A stretch of 64,000 nt of DNA from Bdellovibrionales bacterium (GCA_020630675.1 JAHDIR010000007.1:1-64000), one strand, 5' to 3'; positions 17,141 through 26,501 are shown, counted from the stretch's first letter. The notes: generated by a model from the sequence alone, not told the origin. Translations and numbers: made by a program.

Positions 17141-18254
17141 AATCAGTGAAATCTTAGAAGACTTTAAAGCCGGAAAAATGGTTATTCTTGTCGACGATGA
17201 AGATCGCGAAAATGAAGGTGATCTTATCTTGGCGGGGGATCATGTGTCGGCTGAGCATATCAATTTTATGGCAAAAGAGGCCCGAGGTTTAATTTGCCTC
17301 ACTTTAACTTCTGAAAAAGTCAAACAACTGGGGTTGCCTCTCATGGTCAGTGAACAAAATAACGTTTCCCCCAATCAAACGGCCTTTACTGTTAGCATAG
17401 AAGCTTCTACAGGTATATCAACAGGAATTTCAGCAGCCGACCGATCTCACACCATCAAAGTGGCCACGGACCCTCAGTCAACTTCAAAAGATATAATAAT
17501 GCCTGGACATGTTTTTCCTATTCGTGCTCAAGAGGGTGGAGTGCTTAAAAGAGCTGGCCACACTGAAGCCAGTGTAGACTTAGCTAAATTATGCCATTTG
17601 ACTCCGGCGGCAGTCATTTGTGAAATCATGAATGAAGATGGAACAATGGCCAGAGTTCCTGAACTCAGAGAGTTTGCAAAAAAACATAATATTAAAATGG
17701 GTACAATTGCCGATTTAATTGAGTTTAGAATCCAAAACGAAAGTTTTGTTGAAATTCTAAAAAAAGAGAGTTTTTCTTCGCAGATGTGTAGTGATTTTGA
17801 GCTCTATACTTTTATTAATACTTTAAATAACCAACTTCACTATGCCTTTGTGAAAGGTAACCCTCAAGATTCAGAAGTAACAACAGTTCGGGTGCAAAAA
17901 CAGAATATTTTAAAAGATGTGTTTGATGGTGGCTTTCCTGTGGCTTCAGATATGAGTGTTGCTTTTAAACTTTTATCAGAGTCTGAGTCGGGTATTTTTG
18001 TTTATATTGCTGGAGCAGAAGAACAGTCTCAGGGGCAAAAAATTGACATGGAAAAAAGAGACTATGGCGTTGGAGCGCAAATTTTAAGAACTCTGGGTGC
18101 TAAGCAAATACGTTTAATTACAAGTAACCCCTCTTCAAAGTTAGTGGCATTGAATGGCTTTGGAATTGAAATCGTTGAAACTATGTCTTTGGAAGGAAAG
18201 TGTTTCAGTTCTGAGGCGATGACTTCAAAAGACTCTAGAGAGGCTTTGCACTAA
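17133..18254 (+). CDS. ribB: DHBP synthase (RibB) with a degenerate GTP cyclohydrolase II domain
   Basis: The first about 205 residues are a complete 3,4-dihydroxy-2-butanone-4-phosphate synthase, which makes the four-carbon unit of riboflavin from ribulose 5-phosphate. Visible motifs are DDEDRENEGDL, the GISAADRSHT segment, and RAGHTEASVDLA. The remainder (about 206-373) aligns with GTP cyclohydrolase II, keeping VRV, RDYGVGAQILRTLG and LITSNPSSK-LVALNGFGIE. The zinc-ligand block that normally reads HSECLTGD...RCDCG is replaced by QKQNILKD (255-262) with no Cys. The second domain should therefore be catalytically dead, and RibA must be encoded elsewhere. This is the organisation called RibBX in other bacteria. 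It may be structural or regulatory. Confidence 0.92.
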   Translation: MHKISEILEDFKAGKMVILVDDEDRENEGDLILAGDHVSAEHINFMAKEARGLICLTLTSEKVKQLGLPLMVSEQNNVSPNQTAFTVSIEASTGISTGISAADRSHTIKVATDPQSTSKDIIMPGHVFPIRAQEGGVLKRAGHTEASVDLAKLCHLTPAAVICEIMNEDGTMARVPELREFAKKHNIKMGTIADLIEFRIQNESFVEILKKESFSSQMCSDFELYTFINTLNNQLHYAFVKGNPQDSEVTTVRVQKQNILKDVFDGGFPVASDMSVAFKLLSESESGIFVYIAGAEEQSQGQKIDMEKRDYGVGAQILRTLGAKQIRLITSNPSSKLVALNGFGIEIVETMSLEGKCFSSEAMTSKDSREALH

Positions 18255-18737
18255 ATGGGAACTGTAGGATCGTTAACGCCGGATCAACTGAAAATCAATG
18301 GCAACCCGAGGGTTGCTATTGTGCAAGCTCTGTTTAATCAAGAAATAACTAATAAGCTCACAACTAGTGCTAAAGAGCGCCTTTTGTCGCTGGGCCTAGA
18401 AGAAAAAAATATTCAAATATTTCAAGTTCCGGGAGCATTGGAAGTTCCTATAGCTTTAAACTGGGCTCTCAATAATAAATTTGATGGAGCTATTGCTACA
18501 GGCTGTGTGGTTCGTGGAGAAACCACTCATTACGAATACGTTTGTCAAGGTGTAGAAAGAGGATGTACTCTATTGCAGTTAGAAACTCAAAAGCCTATCG
18601 CACAGGCCGTACTAACCACAGAAACTCAACAGCAAGCTTTAGACCGCTGTGGTGGGGCTGAGGGAGATAAAGGGCAAGAGGCCGCTGAAGTGCTTATCTG
18701 TATGTTGAATTTAAAAAAAGTGATTAACAATAAATAA
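18255..18737 (+). CDS. ribH: 6,7-dimethyl-8-ribityllumazine synthase
   Basis: RibH condenses 5-amino-6-ribitylaminouracil with DHBP, feeding riboflavin synthase. The 160 residues show the hallmark segments VPGALEVPIALNWAL (substrate binding), the GCVVRGETTHYEYVC segment with the catalytic His, and LTTETQQQALDR...GAEGDKGQEAAE near the end. The ATG follows the ribB stop with no gap, and an AGAGAGG site lies inside ribB, so the two are translationally coupled. With ribE and ribB it forms a compact riboflavin operon that lacks ribD and a functional ribA. Confidence 0.96.
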   Translation: MGTVGSLTPDQLKINGNPRVAIVQALFNQEITNKLTTSAKERLLSLGLEEKNIQIFQVPGALEVPIALNWALNNKFDGAIATGCVVRGETTHYEYVCQGVERGCTLLQLETQKPIAQAVLTTETQQQALDRCGGAEGDKGQEAAEVLICMLNLKKVINNK

Positions 18738-18749
18738 TAAGGAGCTGTC

Positions 18750-18980
18750 ATGGCCGAACCAATTACCCTTAACCTTTTTTACTCAAGATTGAATGAAAAA
18801 ATCAGTGTTTTTAACACTCGTTTACTTATGCAAACTGTCATGATTAACTCTGGTCTAGATAAATACAACAAAGAAGACGTCTTAGGCGACGAAGATGCCA
18901 AAGCCATTTGTCTTGAGTTAATTAAACAAGGCGGACCTGCCTTTCAAGTGGGTAAAGATATTTACGCCCGTTTTCAGTAG
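18750..18980 (+). CDS. Small hypothetical protein in the riboflavin-ntrYX run
   Basis: I do not recognise this 76-residue protein. It has a good AAGGAG site seven bases before the ATG, follows ribH by 12 bases and precedes the ntrY-like gene by 19, so it is almost certainly translated. It is soluble and probably helical, with segments such as FYSRLNEKISVFNTRLLMQ and DEDAKAICLELIKQGG, and ends in KDIYARFQ. nusB often follows ribH in proteobacteria, but this is far too short for NusB and shows no NusB motif. Confidence 0.75.
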   Translation: MAEPITLNLFYSRLNEKISVFNTRLLMQTVMINSGLDKYNKEDVLGDEDAKAICLELIKQGGPAFQVGKDIYARFQ

Positions 18981-18999
18981 GTAATATCCCAGCATTAAA

Positions 19000-21234
19000 A
19001 TGAACGACAACGAGTCTCTCCAGTATTCCGACCCTATCGAAGAAAGTAAAAAAAGAAAGCGTGAGTATATTTTAATATTTGCCATTGGTTTACTTTTTTT
19101 ATTTCTCACTTGGGTAGAAGTAAAAATTTTTGGAATTAGTCAAACTCTAGATTTCGAATACTCGATTTTCTTTTTTGGGTTAGTTAATTTTAATATTATA
19201 CTTTTTTTAATTCTTGTTTATTTTCTTTTTAGAAATATAGCCAAGGTCTTTACGGCTAAAAATTCAGGTTTTACCACAGGTTCATTAAAAGCTAAGCTTA
19301 TCACGGCATTTGTAGGCTTTAGTTTTATTCCTACTGGCTTGATGTTTTTGGTGTCGGTTTTCTATATCAATAACAGCTTTGAAAAGTGGTTTAATCAAAA
19401 AATGATTGGAGTTTTAAAAAGCTCCCTAGAAATCACCAACACTTATTTTGTGAATACAAAAGAAAAAAACTATCATTTTGCCCAGTTAGTTGCTGACAGT
19501 CTTGAGCGTATTGAAAATAAAAAACAAATTCGCCCGGTTCTAGCGAATCAACTAAAAAGATATCAGTTGGGAACCATTGAGTACTACGATGGTATTTGGG
19601 GTGAGCGTTATGTCGTGTCATCTTTGTCAAAAACAGTGTCTAAAATTCCGCCCATTAATCTTGAGTTTAAGCGTAAAGGTGTTTCTGAAAGGCTCGACTC
19701 CAGTACCATTTTTCCGTTTGATCAAGGCAACCTTATTCGAGTGATTGTTCCGGCGATGGTCGATGGCAAAAAAGGTGCCGTGGTAGTTTCTAGCTTTATT
19801 CCTTTGTCATTAATTTCTAAAATGGATGATGTGGCCTCGGCTTATGAAGATTTCAGAGACACTAACCCCATCGCTTATCCCTTAAAGTCGATTTACCTTA
19901 TTATATTGGTTCTAATGACGTTAACCATTTTGCTGTTTGCCACATGGTTTGGTTTTTATTTGGCAAAACATTTAAGTATCCCTTTAGTGAAGTTGTCAGA
20001 GGCAGCTACAGCTATCGCCAAAGGACACTATAAAAAAGTGGAAGTTAGGGCCACCTCACCAGAGATTAGTCAGTTAGTTTCTAATTTTAACATTATGAGT
20101 GATGACCTCGAAGTTTATCAAACCAAGATTAATAATGCTAACGATGAACTCAAGCAAACTCTTGATCAACTCGATGAGAGTAGTCGTTATTTACAGGTTG
20201 TATTGGCCAATGTAAAAACGGGGGTAGTCTCTGTAAATAATGAAGGTATTATCACAATGGTCAATGACCATGCCTCACTCCTCTTAGGTATCGAAGCCAG
20301 TGACTATATGGGAAAAAATGTAGAAACGGTTTTGAGCTCTGATAAAGCCAAAATCTTAGAGCAAATGCTAAGGTCTTTAAGACGATCTGATAAAACCCAT
20401 GTTGAAAAAGAAGTACAAATGCCTATCGCTGGTCGAATAGCGCCCTTACAACTGACCTTGTCATTGCTAAAAGATGAGGAGGCCAATGAGTTAGGAAGAG
20501 TTCTTGTTTTCCATGATTTAACGGTTTTGGTTAACGCTCAAAGAACAGCCGCTTGGAGAGAGGTCGCTAAACGTATAGCTCATGAAATTAAGAACCCGCT
20601 CACACCCATTAAATTATCAGCTCAGCGCTTACAAAAAAAATTCTCTGAACAAATTGATGATCAAGCATTTAGCGAATGTACTAAAACGATCATTGACCAA
20701 GTTGACAACATTAAAGAGCTAGTGAACGAGTTTAGTCTTTATGCTCGACTCCCTAAACCACGCTTAGAAAAATACCAGCTTAACGACGCTATAGATGAGT
20801 CTCTTGGACTGTTTCGACAAGCTCATAAATCCGCCGCCTTTGATTACTTTCCAGATGAAAACCTTCCCCCTTTCTACTTTGACACTTCTCAATTAAAACG
20901 AGTGGTTACAAATTTAGTAGATAACTCTCTCGGAGCCTCTAGCCCTGAGGAAAACTTACGCGTTAATGTTAGCACGCAGTTTTATCCCCTAGAAAATCTA
21001 GTCAAGCTGGTTGTTTCTGATAACGGCACGGGCGTTTCTTCAGGGGTTCTTGCTCATATCTTTGAGCCTTATGTGACAACCAAAAGTGATGGTTCTGGTC
21101 TGGGTTTGGCGATTGTTAAAAAAACCATCGAAGATCATGATGGTTCTATTTCAGCCAAGCGCTCTGCATCTGGAGGCTTAGAAATAATAATTGAATTGCC
21201 AGTTCTACAAAGCATAGATACTAAAGAGACTTAG
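19000..21234 (+). CDS. ntrY: NtrY-like membrane sensor histidine kinase
   Basis: This 744-residue kinase has the NtrY domain order. Three N-terminal membrane helices (about 24-43, 58-80, 98-120) come first, then an extracytoplasmic sensing region (about 120-295) and a fourth helix (about 300-325). A HAMP linker (SIPLVKLSEAATAIAKG) and a PAS domain (about 395-500) follow. The HisKA box RIAHEIKNPLTPIKLSAQRL has phospho-acceptor His528. The ATPase domain shows N-box NLVDNSLGAS, G1 DNGTGVSSG and G2 GSGLGLAIV. Such kinases pair with NtrX regulators, linked elsewhere to nitrogen, redox or envelope control. The gene is 22 bases from its partner. The signal sensed here is unknown. Confidence 0.93.
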   Translation: MNDNESLQYSDPIEESKKRKREYILIFAIGLLFLFLTWVEVKIFGISQTLDFEYSIFFFGLVNFNIILFLILVYFLFRNIAKVFTAKNSGFTTGSLKAKLITAFVGFSFIPTGLMFLVSVFYINNSFEKWFNQKMIGVLKSSLEITNTYFVNTKEKNYHFAQLVADSLERIENKKQIRPVLANQLKRYQLGTIEYYDGIWGERYVVSSLSKTVSKIPPINLEFKRKGVSERLDSSTIFPFDQGNLIRVIVPAMVDGKKGAVVVSSFIPLSLISKMDDVASAYEDFRDTNPIAYPLKSIYLIILVLMTLTILLFATWFGFYLAKHLSIPLVKLSEAATAIAKGHYKKVEVRATSPEISQLVSNFNIMSDDLEVYQTKINNANDELKQTLDQLDESSRYLQVVLANVKTGVVSVNNEGIITMVNDHASLLLGIEASDYMGKNVETVLSSDKAKILEQMLRSLRRSDKTHVEKEVQMPIAGRIAPLQLTLSLLKDEEANELGRVLVFHDLTVLVNAQRTAAWREVAKRIAHEIKNPLTPIKLSAQRLQKKFSEQIDDQAFSECTKTIIDQVDNIKELVNEFSLYARLPKPRLEKYQLNDAIDESLGLFRQAHKSAAFDYFPDENLPPFYFDTSQLKRVVTNLVDNSLGASSPEENLRVNVSTQFYPLENLVKLVVSDNGTGVSSGVLAHIFEPYVTTKSDGSGLGLAIVKKTIEDHDGSISAKRSASGGLEIIIELPVLQSIDTKET

Positions 21235-21256
21235 AATTGAGAGAAAGGAAACACTC

Positions 21257-22621
21257 ATGAATAATGATAAAATTAAAATTTTAGTCGTCGACGATGAGCC
21301 TGCTATCCGTAAGGTCCTTATGGCCTCTTTAAAGGATGAGGGCTACCTTGTTGAAACCGCCGAAGATGGCTTGAATGGTCTAAAGCAAATTAGTATTTTT
21401 AGGCCTGACATAGTTCTTTTAGATATATGGATGCCCGGCGATCTTGATGGTTTGGATGTTTTAAAAAAGTCACGTGTGGAATTTCCAAATGTGCAGTTTA
21501 TAATCATGTCCGGTCATGGAACCATTGAAACCGCAGTAAAAGCCACAAAGCTTGGTGCTTGGGACTTTATCGAAAAGCCGATCTCAATGGATAAAGTATC
21601 TATACTAATAGGCAATATTTTAAGTTTTCAAGAAGAAAAAAATGAAAAGCTTTCTTTGCTTAATCGTCTTAGAAAAAACTTTGCTATGGTTGGAAATGGT
21701 CCATCAATGAAGTCTTTGAAACAGCTAATTTCTAGAATCTCGGCAACTGAATCATGGGTGATGATTCAAGGGGAACCAGGATGTGGTAAAGAGTTGGTTG
21801 CCCAGAATATTCATTATTTAAGTGATCGGGCCAGTCAGTCTTATGTCAAAGTCAGTTGTAAGTCTTCTTCGCAAGATCTGATTGACTTTGATTTGTTCGG
21901 CCATGAAAAGGGAGCCTTTGTTGGGGCGGAGAGTTCAAGAAAAGGAAAGTTGGAGTTAGCTCACCGAGGCACATTATTTTTAGAAGAAGTGAGTTATTTA
22001 AATTTAGAAACGCAAAAGCGACTTTTAGAAACTCTTAAAGCGGGTAAACTTCAGCGCATCGGTGGCTCTGAGTTTATTGATGTTAATATTCGATTGATCG
22101 CCTCCAGCAGTGAAAACTTAAAGGCAAAAGTTGATGCTGGTGAGTTTTTGAGTGATTTGTTTCATCGCCTAAATACAGTGCCGATCTCCCTTCCTCCTCT
22201 CAGAGAGAAAAAACAAGACATTCCTTTGTTGGCGAATCACTTCGGAGAAAGGTTTATTCAACAAGGTGGTGAATTTTTAAAAAACTTTTCGCAAAAATCA
22301 CTTTCCGTGTTGTCCCAGTATGATTGGCCAGGAAATATTGCAGAGCTAAAAAACTTTGTAGAGCGAGTTTATATATTAACCCCCAACGAAAGTATCGAAG
22401 TTCATGATTTAAAATATGCTGGATTGCCAATTATGACCGATGTGACCAGTGGTATTTCTTCTGACAAAAACTTTCGGGAAGCTCGAGCTCAATTTGAAAA
22501 AGAATTTTTGATTAGAAAAATCACTGAAAATGATGGTAATATTAGTAAGACGGCCGAAACTATTGGGCTTGAGCGCAGTTACTTACACAGAAAAATTAAA
22601 CTATATGGTATTGAAGTATGA
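21257..22621 (+). CDS. ntrX: NtrX-like response regulator with altered sigma-54 activator motifs
   Basis: The 454 residues carry a receiver domain (1-120), with acidic pocket Asp12/Asp13 and phospho-acceptor Asp56. An AAA+ domain follows (Walker A GEPGCGKE at 172-179). The C-terminal Fis-type helix-turn-helix reads NISKTAETIGLERSYLHRKI. Two normally strict positions are changed. The sigma-54 contact loop reads GAFVGA (219-224) instead of GAFTGA, and Walker B reads LFLEEV (Glu243-Glu244) instead of LFLDE. ATP binding looks intact, but classical sigma-54 activation is doubtful; NtrX-type regulators are often not sigma-54 activators. GAAAGGA precedes the ATG, and the stop overlaps proS (ATGA). 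Confidence 0.92.
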   Translation: MNNDKIKILVVDDEPAIRKVLMASLKDEGYLVETAEDGLNGLKQISIFRPDIVLLDIWMPGDLDGLDVLKKSRVEFPNVQFIIMSGHGTIETAVKATKLGAWDFIEKPISMDKVSILIGNILSFQEEKNEKLSLLNRLRKNFAMVGNGPSMKSLKQLISRISATESWVMIQGEPGCGKELVAQNIHYLSDRASQSYVKVSCKSSSQDLIDFDLFGHEKGAFVGAESSRKGKLELAHRGTLFLEEVSYLNLETQKRLLETLKAGKLQRIGGSEFIDVNIRLIASSSENLKAKVDAGEFLSDLFHRLNTVPISLPPLREKKQDIPLLANHFGERFIQQGGEFLKNFSQKSLSVLSQYDWPGNIAELKNFVERVYILTPNESIEVHDLKYAGLPIMTDVTSGISSDKNFREARAQFEKEFLIRKITENDGNISKTAETIGLERSYLHRKIKLYGIEV

Positions 22622-24345
22622 AGTGGAGCAAGACATTTATATATACATTAAAAGAAAACCCTGCCGATGCTGAGATCGCGAGTCATCGTTTGCTTATGAG
22701 GGGAGGGTATGTTCGAAAGCTCTCTTCTGGGGTCTTTACTTACGGTCACCTAGCTTTACGAGTTTTGAGAAACATCGAAAAAGTGATCCGCGAAGAGTTA
22801 GATAAAAAAAACTGTACAGAGGTTTTAATGCCTATGGTTCAGCCAAAAGAACTTTGGCAAGAAACTGACCGCTGGGACGTTTGGGATGATATTTTATTAA
22901 AGTTAAAAGATCGTAACGACAGAGAGCATTGCTTGGGCGGAACCCATGAGGAAGTCATTACAGATTATGTTCGAAGAGATCTAAAGAGTTACCGGGGTAT
23001 GCCTGTCAATCTTTACCAAATACAAACTAAATTTCGTAATGAAATTCGTCCTCGCTTTGGTTTGATGAGGGGCCGTGAATTCATAATGAAAGACGCCTAT
23101 AGTTTTGATGTGGATAAAGAGGCTTCGTTGGTTTCTTACGAAGGCATGAGAGAGGCCTATCACCAAATTTTTTCTCGCCTAGGATTGGACTTTCGAGGAG
23201 TGAATGCCGATAGCGGTGGCATCGGTGGTGATAAATCGATGGAATTCCAGGTTTTGGCTGAAACGGGTGAAGATGCCCTTTTGGTTTCAGACAATAGTGA
23301 CTTTGCCGCTAATATAGAGATTTGCCCGGCGATTGATTTTGAGCCTAAAGAAAAATCCGATGAACCAGAGCAAGAGCTGCAAGAGTTTTCTACGCCTGGC
23401 TTAAGAACAATTGCGACCTTAAGTGATAGTCTTAATGTTCCCGCCTGTGAATTAGTGAAAACTATGTATTATATGCTGGAGAATAATGAAAAGAATCAAC
23501 CCATTGCCGTTCTATTGCGAGGGGATGATGAAGTGAACGCCGTTAAAATAAAAAACTTATTAGGTTTGCCGGCAGAGCCCCGACTGCTTTCTGATCAAGA
23601 AGTAAAAGAGTTAACAGGGGCTAACCCTGGGAGTTGTGGGCCGGTGGGTTTAGATATTCCAGTTTATGTAGACACTGGCGTTTCTGTTTTAAAAAACTAT
23701 GTCACAGGCGCTAATAAGGATGATTTTCATTTGAAGAATGTTAATCATGGCCGTGATTTTAAAGTGGCTCAGGTGGCCGATCTTCGCTTGGCTAAGCCAG
23801 GGGACGCAAGCCCGGATGGTCAGGGGCGCTTAAAGTTATACCGAGGAATCGAAGTTGGACATATTTTCTATTTAGGCACTAAGTACTCTGAAAGCATGGG
23901 AGCAAAGTTTTTAGATAAAAATGGTAAACTAAAACCCATAGAGATGGGTTGTTATGGTATTGGAGTTTCAAGAACTTTGCAGGCCGCTATTGAGCAAAAT
24001 CACGATGAAAATGGTATTGTTTGGCCGTTATCTATGGCTCCTTTTCAGGTGCACATATGTCATTTAGATCCAAAAGATGAAAAGGTAAATCAAGCCGCTC
24101 ATCAAATTTATGATCAGTTGCAGGCTCAAGGTTTTGAGGTTCTGCTGGATGATCGAAAAGAAAGGCCAGGCTTTAAATTTAAAGATGCTGACCTTCTTGG
24201 TATGCCTCTGCGAATCACTGTAGGTAAAAGAGGCGTTGAAAATGGAGAAGTCGAGCTTAAAGAAAGAAAAACGGGAGCATCTCATGCCTTGGCTTTAGGT
24301 GCTGTGGTTGACTTTGTGAGAGCTTGGGTTGCCGAAAATAAATAG
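22618..24345 (+). CDS. proS: Prolyl-tRNA synthetase (bacterial type)
   Basis: ProS charges tRNA-Pro. The 575 residues have the bacterial ProS layout. Class II core motifs lie in the first about 220 residues: motif 1 around VLMPMVQPKELW, motif 2 FRNEIRPRFGLMRGREFIMKD. A YbaK-like editing insertion (about 230-385) follows, then class II motif 3 (EMGCYGIGVSRTL). The C-terminal anticodon-binding domain contains VLLDDRKERPGFKFKDADLLG. The ATG overlaps the stop of the ntrX-like gene, so the two are probably co-translated. No defects seen. Confidence 0.98.
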   Translation: MKWSKTFIYTLKENPADAEIASHRLLMRGGYVRKLSSGVFTYGHLALRVLRNIEKVIREELDKKNCTEVLMPMVQPKELWQETDRWDVWDDILLKLKDRNDREHCLGGTHEEVITDYVRRDLKSYRGMPVNLYQIQTKFRNEIRPRFGLMRGREFIMKDAYSFDVDKEASLVSYEGMREAYHQIFSRLGLDFRGVNADSGGIGGDKSMEFQVLAETGEDALLVSDNSDFAANIEICPAIDFEPKEKSDEPEQELQEFSTPGLRTIATLSDSLNVPACELVKTMYYMLENNEKNQPIAVLLRGDDEVNAVKIKNLLGLPAEPRLLSDQEVKELTGANPGSCGPVGLDIPVYVDTGVSVLKNYVTGANKDDFHLKNVNHGRDFKVAQVADLRLAKPGDASPDGQGRLKLYRGIEVGHIFYLGTKYSESMGAKFLDKNGKLKPIEMGCYGIGVSRTLQAAIEQNHDENGIVWPLSMAPFQVHICHLDPKDEKVNQAAHQIYDQLQAQGFEVLLDDRKERPGFKFKDADLLGMPLRITVGKRGVENGEVELKERKTGASHALALGAVVDFVRAWVAENK

Positions 24346-24396
24346 TATTTAATTTGGCAAAACGTTAATTTTTTTGCCAAAAAGGAGTCATTGGGC

Positions 24397-25107
24397 ATGG
24401 GTGCAATATCAGTTATGCAAAAACCTTATTTTGTCGCTCTTGACATAGATGACCCTGAAAGGGCTCTCTCTTTAGCTTCAACTCTCGGTGGGCTTGTTGG
24501 CGGATTCAAGTTAGGGCCTCGTTTACTATTAAAGTACGGTTCTGAATTTTCGCAAAAAATAGCTAAATATGGTCCGCTCTTCATTGATCATAAATTTTAT
24601 GACATTCCCAACACTATGTTATCTTCTGTGCGTGTTGCTTTTGAGTCGGGAGCCAGCTTTACCACTGTTCATGCAGCCTGTGGCCCAGAAGCATTACAAA
24701 GGTTGGCCGAATTAGAGTTTGAGTTGAATAAAATAAGACCTTTTCAAATATTAGCTGTGACGGTTTTAACTAGTTTTTCTCGGCAAACGGCACCCACTCA
24801 TTGGGTCAGTCAAGACATTATGTCCACGGTGAAAGCCTTGGCCGGTCAATGTATTCAAAATGGAATCTCCGGTTTGGTTTGCTCTCCTTACGAGGCCAAA
24901 GAGCTCAAAAGTTTGAGTGAAAGTTTGTTTATTGTAACTCCAGGGGTGCGTTTGATCGCTGGTGATGAGCAGGATCAAAAAAGAGTAATGACTCCGCAAA
25001 AAGCCATGCAGCAAGGAGCTTCTGCTTTAGTAATAGGGCGCCCCATTGTCAATGCGGTCGACCCTTTGCAAGTCTGCCAATCTATTAATGATCAGCTAGG
25101 CTCATAG
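24397..25107 (+). CDS. pyrF: Orotidine 5'-phosphate decarboxylase
   Basis: PyrF makes UMP from OMP in de novo pyrimidine synthesis. The barrel motifs are clear: ALDIDDP, GFKLG with Lys38, and the catalytic DxKxxD array in FIDHKFYDIPNT (Asp64, Lys66, Asp69). The phosphate-binding end holds TPGVRL and ALVIGRPIV. The start at 24397 is preferred because AGGAG (24383-24387) is nine bases upstream. An in-frame TTG at 24391 is only three bases from it. Length is 236 residues, normal for the family. It follows proS by about 50 bases. Confidence 0.96.
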   Translation: MGAISVMQKPYFVALDIDDPERALSLASTLGGLVGGFKLGPRLLLKYGSEFSQKIAKYGPLFIDHKFYDIPNTMLSSVRVAFESGASFTTVHAACGPEALQRLAELEFELNKIRPFQILAVTVLTSFSRQTAPTHWVSQDIMSTVKALAGQCIQNGISGLVCSPYEAKELKSLSESLFIVTPGVRLIAGDEQDQKRVMTPQKAMQQGASALVIGRPIVNAVDPLQVCQSINDQLGS

Positions 25108-25205
25108 ACTAAATCTTGTTTTTCTAAGGGTTGTAAATATTTCCTTCGGCTACCCGCCGATGGTTGAGCATGTTATGGTTGGCTGTATTAACCTTGAGGT
25201 CACTT

Positions 25206-26030
25206 ATGAAGCCTAGAAGTAAAAATAAAAGTAGCAACAGTCAGCGGAATTTTAAGCGCTCTAATGACAAAGTAAAAGTGAATCGCCCTCATGGTCGGGC
25301 CGTTCCTGGTTTTCATTCGGTAAAAGAGGTTTTTGCGGTGAGATCACATAAGGTGGTCGCTTTATGGGTGAAAGATAGTTATGAAAATAAAGAATTGGAT
25401 GAGTTGGTAGAGAAAGCCAATTACTCTCAGGTTCAGGTCACCAAGGTGAGTTCTCAAGTTTTAAATCAAGTTTGTGATAGTCACCAAGGAGTTGTGGTTT
25501 TTGTTGATGAAAGCCCGGAGTTATCTTGGGGTGACCTTAAAGCTGAGGGAAAGCAAGTTTATTTATGTTTAGATGAAATTCAAGACCCTCATAATTTGGG
25601 GGCAATACTTAGGACGTCTTGGTTGTTGGGGGTGAGTGGGATTTTTGTGCCGGCACAAAAATCAAACTTGTTGTCGCCGTCGGCCTGTAAAGTAGCTTGC
25701 GGCGGGGCAGAACATGTCCCTGTAGACGCTCACAACAGCTTGCCAAACTTGCTTAAGGAGTTAAAAAAAATGAACTTCTGGGTTTGGGGGTTAGATATGG
25801 GAGGTCAGCATGACTTGTGGAGTGAGAGCCTGCAGGTGCCAGATAAATTAGTTTGGGTTATTGGCAATGAAGGAAAGGGTTTACGTAAACCCATAAAAAA
25901 TGTTTGTGATGAAATTGTTCATATTAAGCAAGCCAGTGCTGGCGCTAGTTTTAATGCTTCAGTTGCCGCTGCTATGGCTTTAGGGGAGACATCTCGTCGT
26001 CACTCTGTGTCCGTCTCTGTTGGCGAATAA
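25206..26030 (+). CDS. TrmH/SpoU-family 23S rRNA 2'-O-methyltransferase, RlmB-like
   Basis: This is a SPOUT-class RNA ribose methyltransferase, with the three knot motifs. Motif 1 is LDEIQDPHNLGAILRT, motif 2 is WVIGNEGKGLRK, and motif 3 is SFNASVAAAMAL. An N-terminal L30e-like substrate-binding part (PHGRAVPGFHSVKEVF onward) matches RlmB, which methylates G2251 of 23S rRNA. A basic, Ser/Asn/Lys-rich tail precedes it. ATG 25206 is chosen because GAGG (25196-25199) is six bases upstream; an upstream ATG in frame at 25164 has no site. Length is 274 residues. TrmH or RlmB-like subtype is not fully certain. Confidence 0.9.
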   Translation: MKPRSKNKSSNSQRNFKRSNDKVKVNRPHGRAVPGFHSVKEVFAVRSHKVVALWVKDSYENKELDELVEKANYSQVQVTKVSSQVLNQVCDSHQGVVVFVDESPELSWGDLKAEGKQVYLCLDEIQDPHNLGAILRTSWLLGVSGIFVPAQKSNLLSPSACKVACGGAEHVPVDAHNSLPNLLKELKKMNFWVWGLDMGGQHDLWSESLQVPDKLVWVIGNEGKGLRKPIKNVCDEIVHIKQASAGASFNASVAAAMALGETSRRHSVSVSVGE

Positions 26031-26396
26031 TTACTCTGCTTCTTGTTTGAGCCTTGAAGTTATGTTTGTTGGCGCTGTGGTAGTTTGTTTGGCCAATGTT
26101 CAAATGGTGTTGTTGATTGTTTGATATTTTTAAAAATAATGATGTGATACAAGTTTCAAGTTGCCTTAGAAACAGGCGTAAATTTGACGCTCTTGGTTGA
26201 TTTGCTATTCGTCACTTCCAATTAGCATGACTTGTCTTCCCAAAAAACAGTAAAACGCCTATTATCCTAGATAATTTTTAATTTAAGATTGACCAGATCA
26301 GAAACATAAATATAAATATCCTTTCATTTTACTTAATTTTCTTTTGGTCACTCAAAGTAAATAGTATTAAGTAAGTGATATTAGTATTTTACTTAT
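26031..26396. other. Intergenic region before the tRNA-tuf cluster
   Basis: No gene or RNA was recognised in these 366 bases. The sequence becomes very AT-rich towards the right. A weak promoter-like TTTTGG-N17-TATTAA occurs around 26344-26372, upstream of the first tRNA. The real promoter for the strongly expressed tRNA-tuf unit should lie here, but no clear match is visible. Confidence 0.4.
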
Positions 26397-26472
26397 GCTG
26401 GATTAGCTCAATTGGTAGAGCAGCTGATTTGTAATCAGCAGGTTGCGGGTTCAAGTCCCATATCCAGCTCCA
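26397..26472 (+). tRNA. thrU: tRNA-Thr (anticodon TGT)
   Basis: A full cloverleaf of 76 bases has acceptor GCTGGAT/ATCCAGC and the anticodon loop TTTGTAA. The T arm GCGGGTTCAAGTCCCAT and an encoded CCA complete it. It is the first of four tRNAs before tuf. Confidence 0.97.
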
Positions 26473-26501
26473 TTTTTTACTAATGTTTTTTAGTATTCAG
26501 T

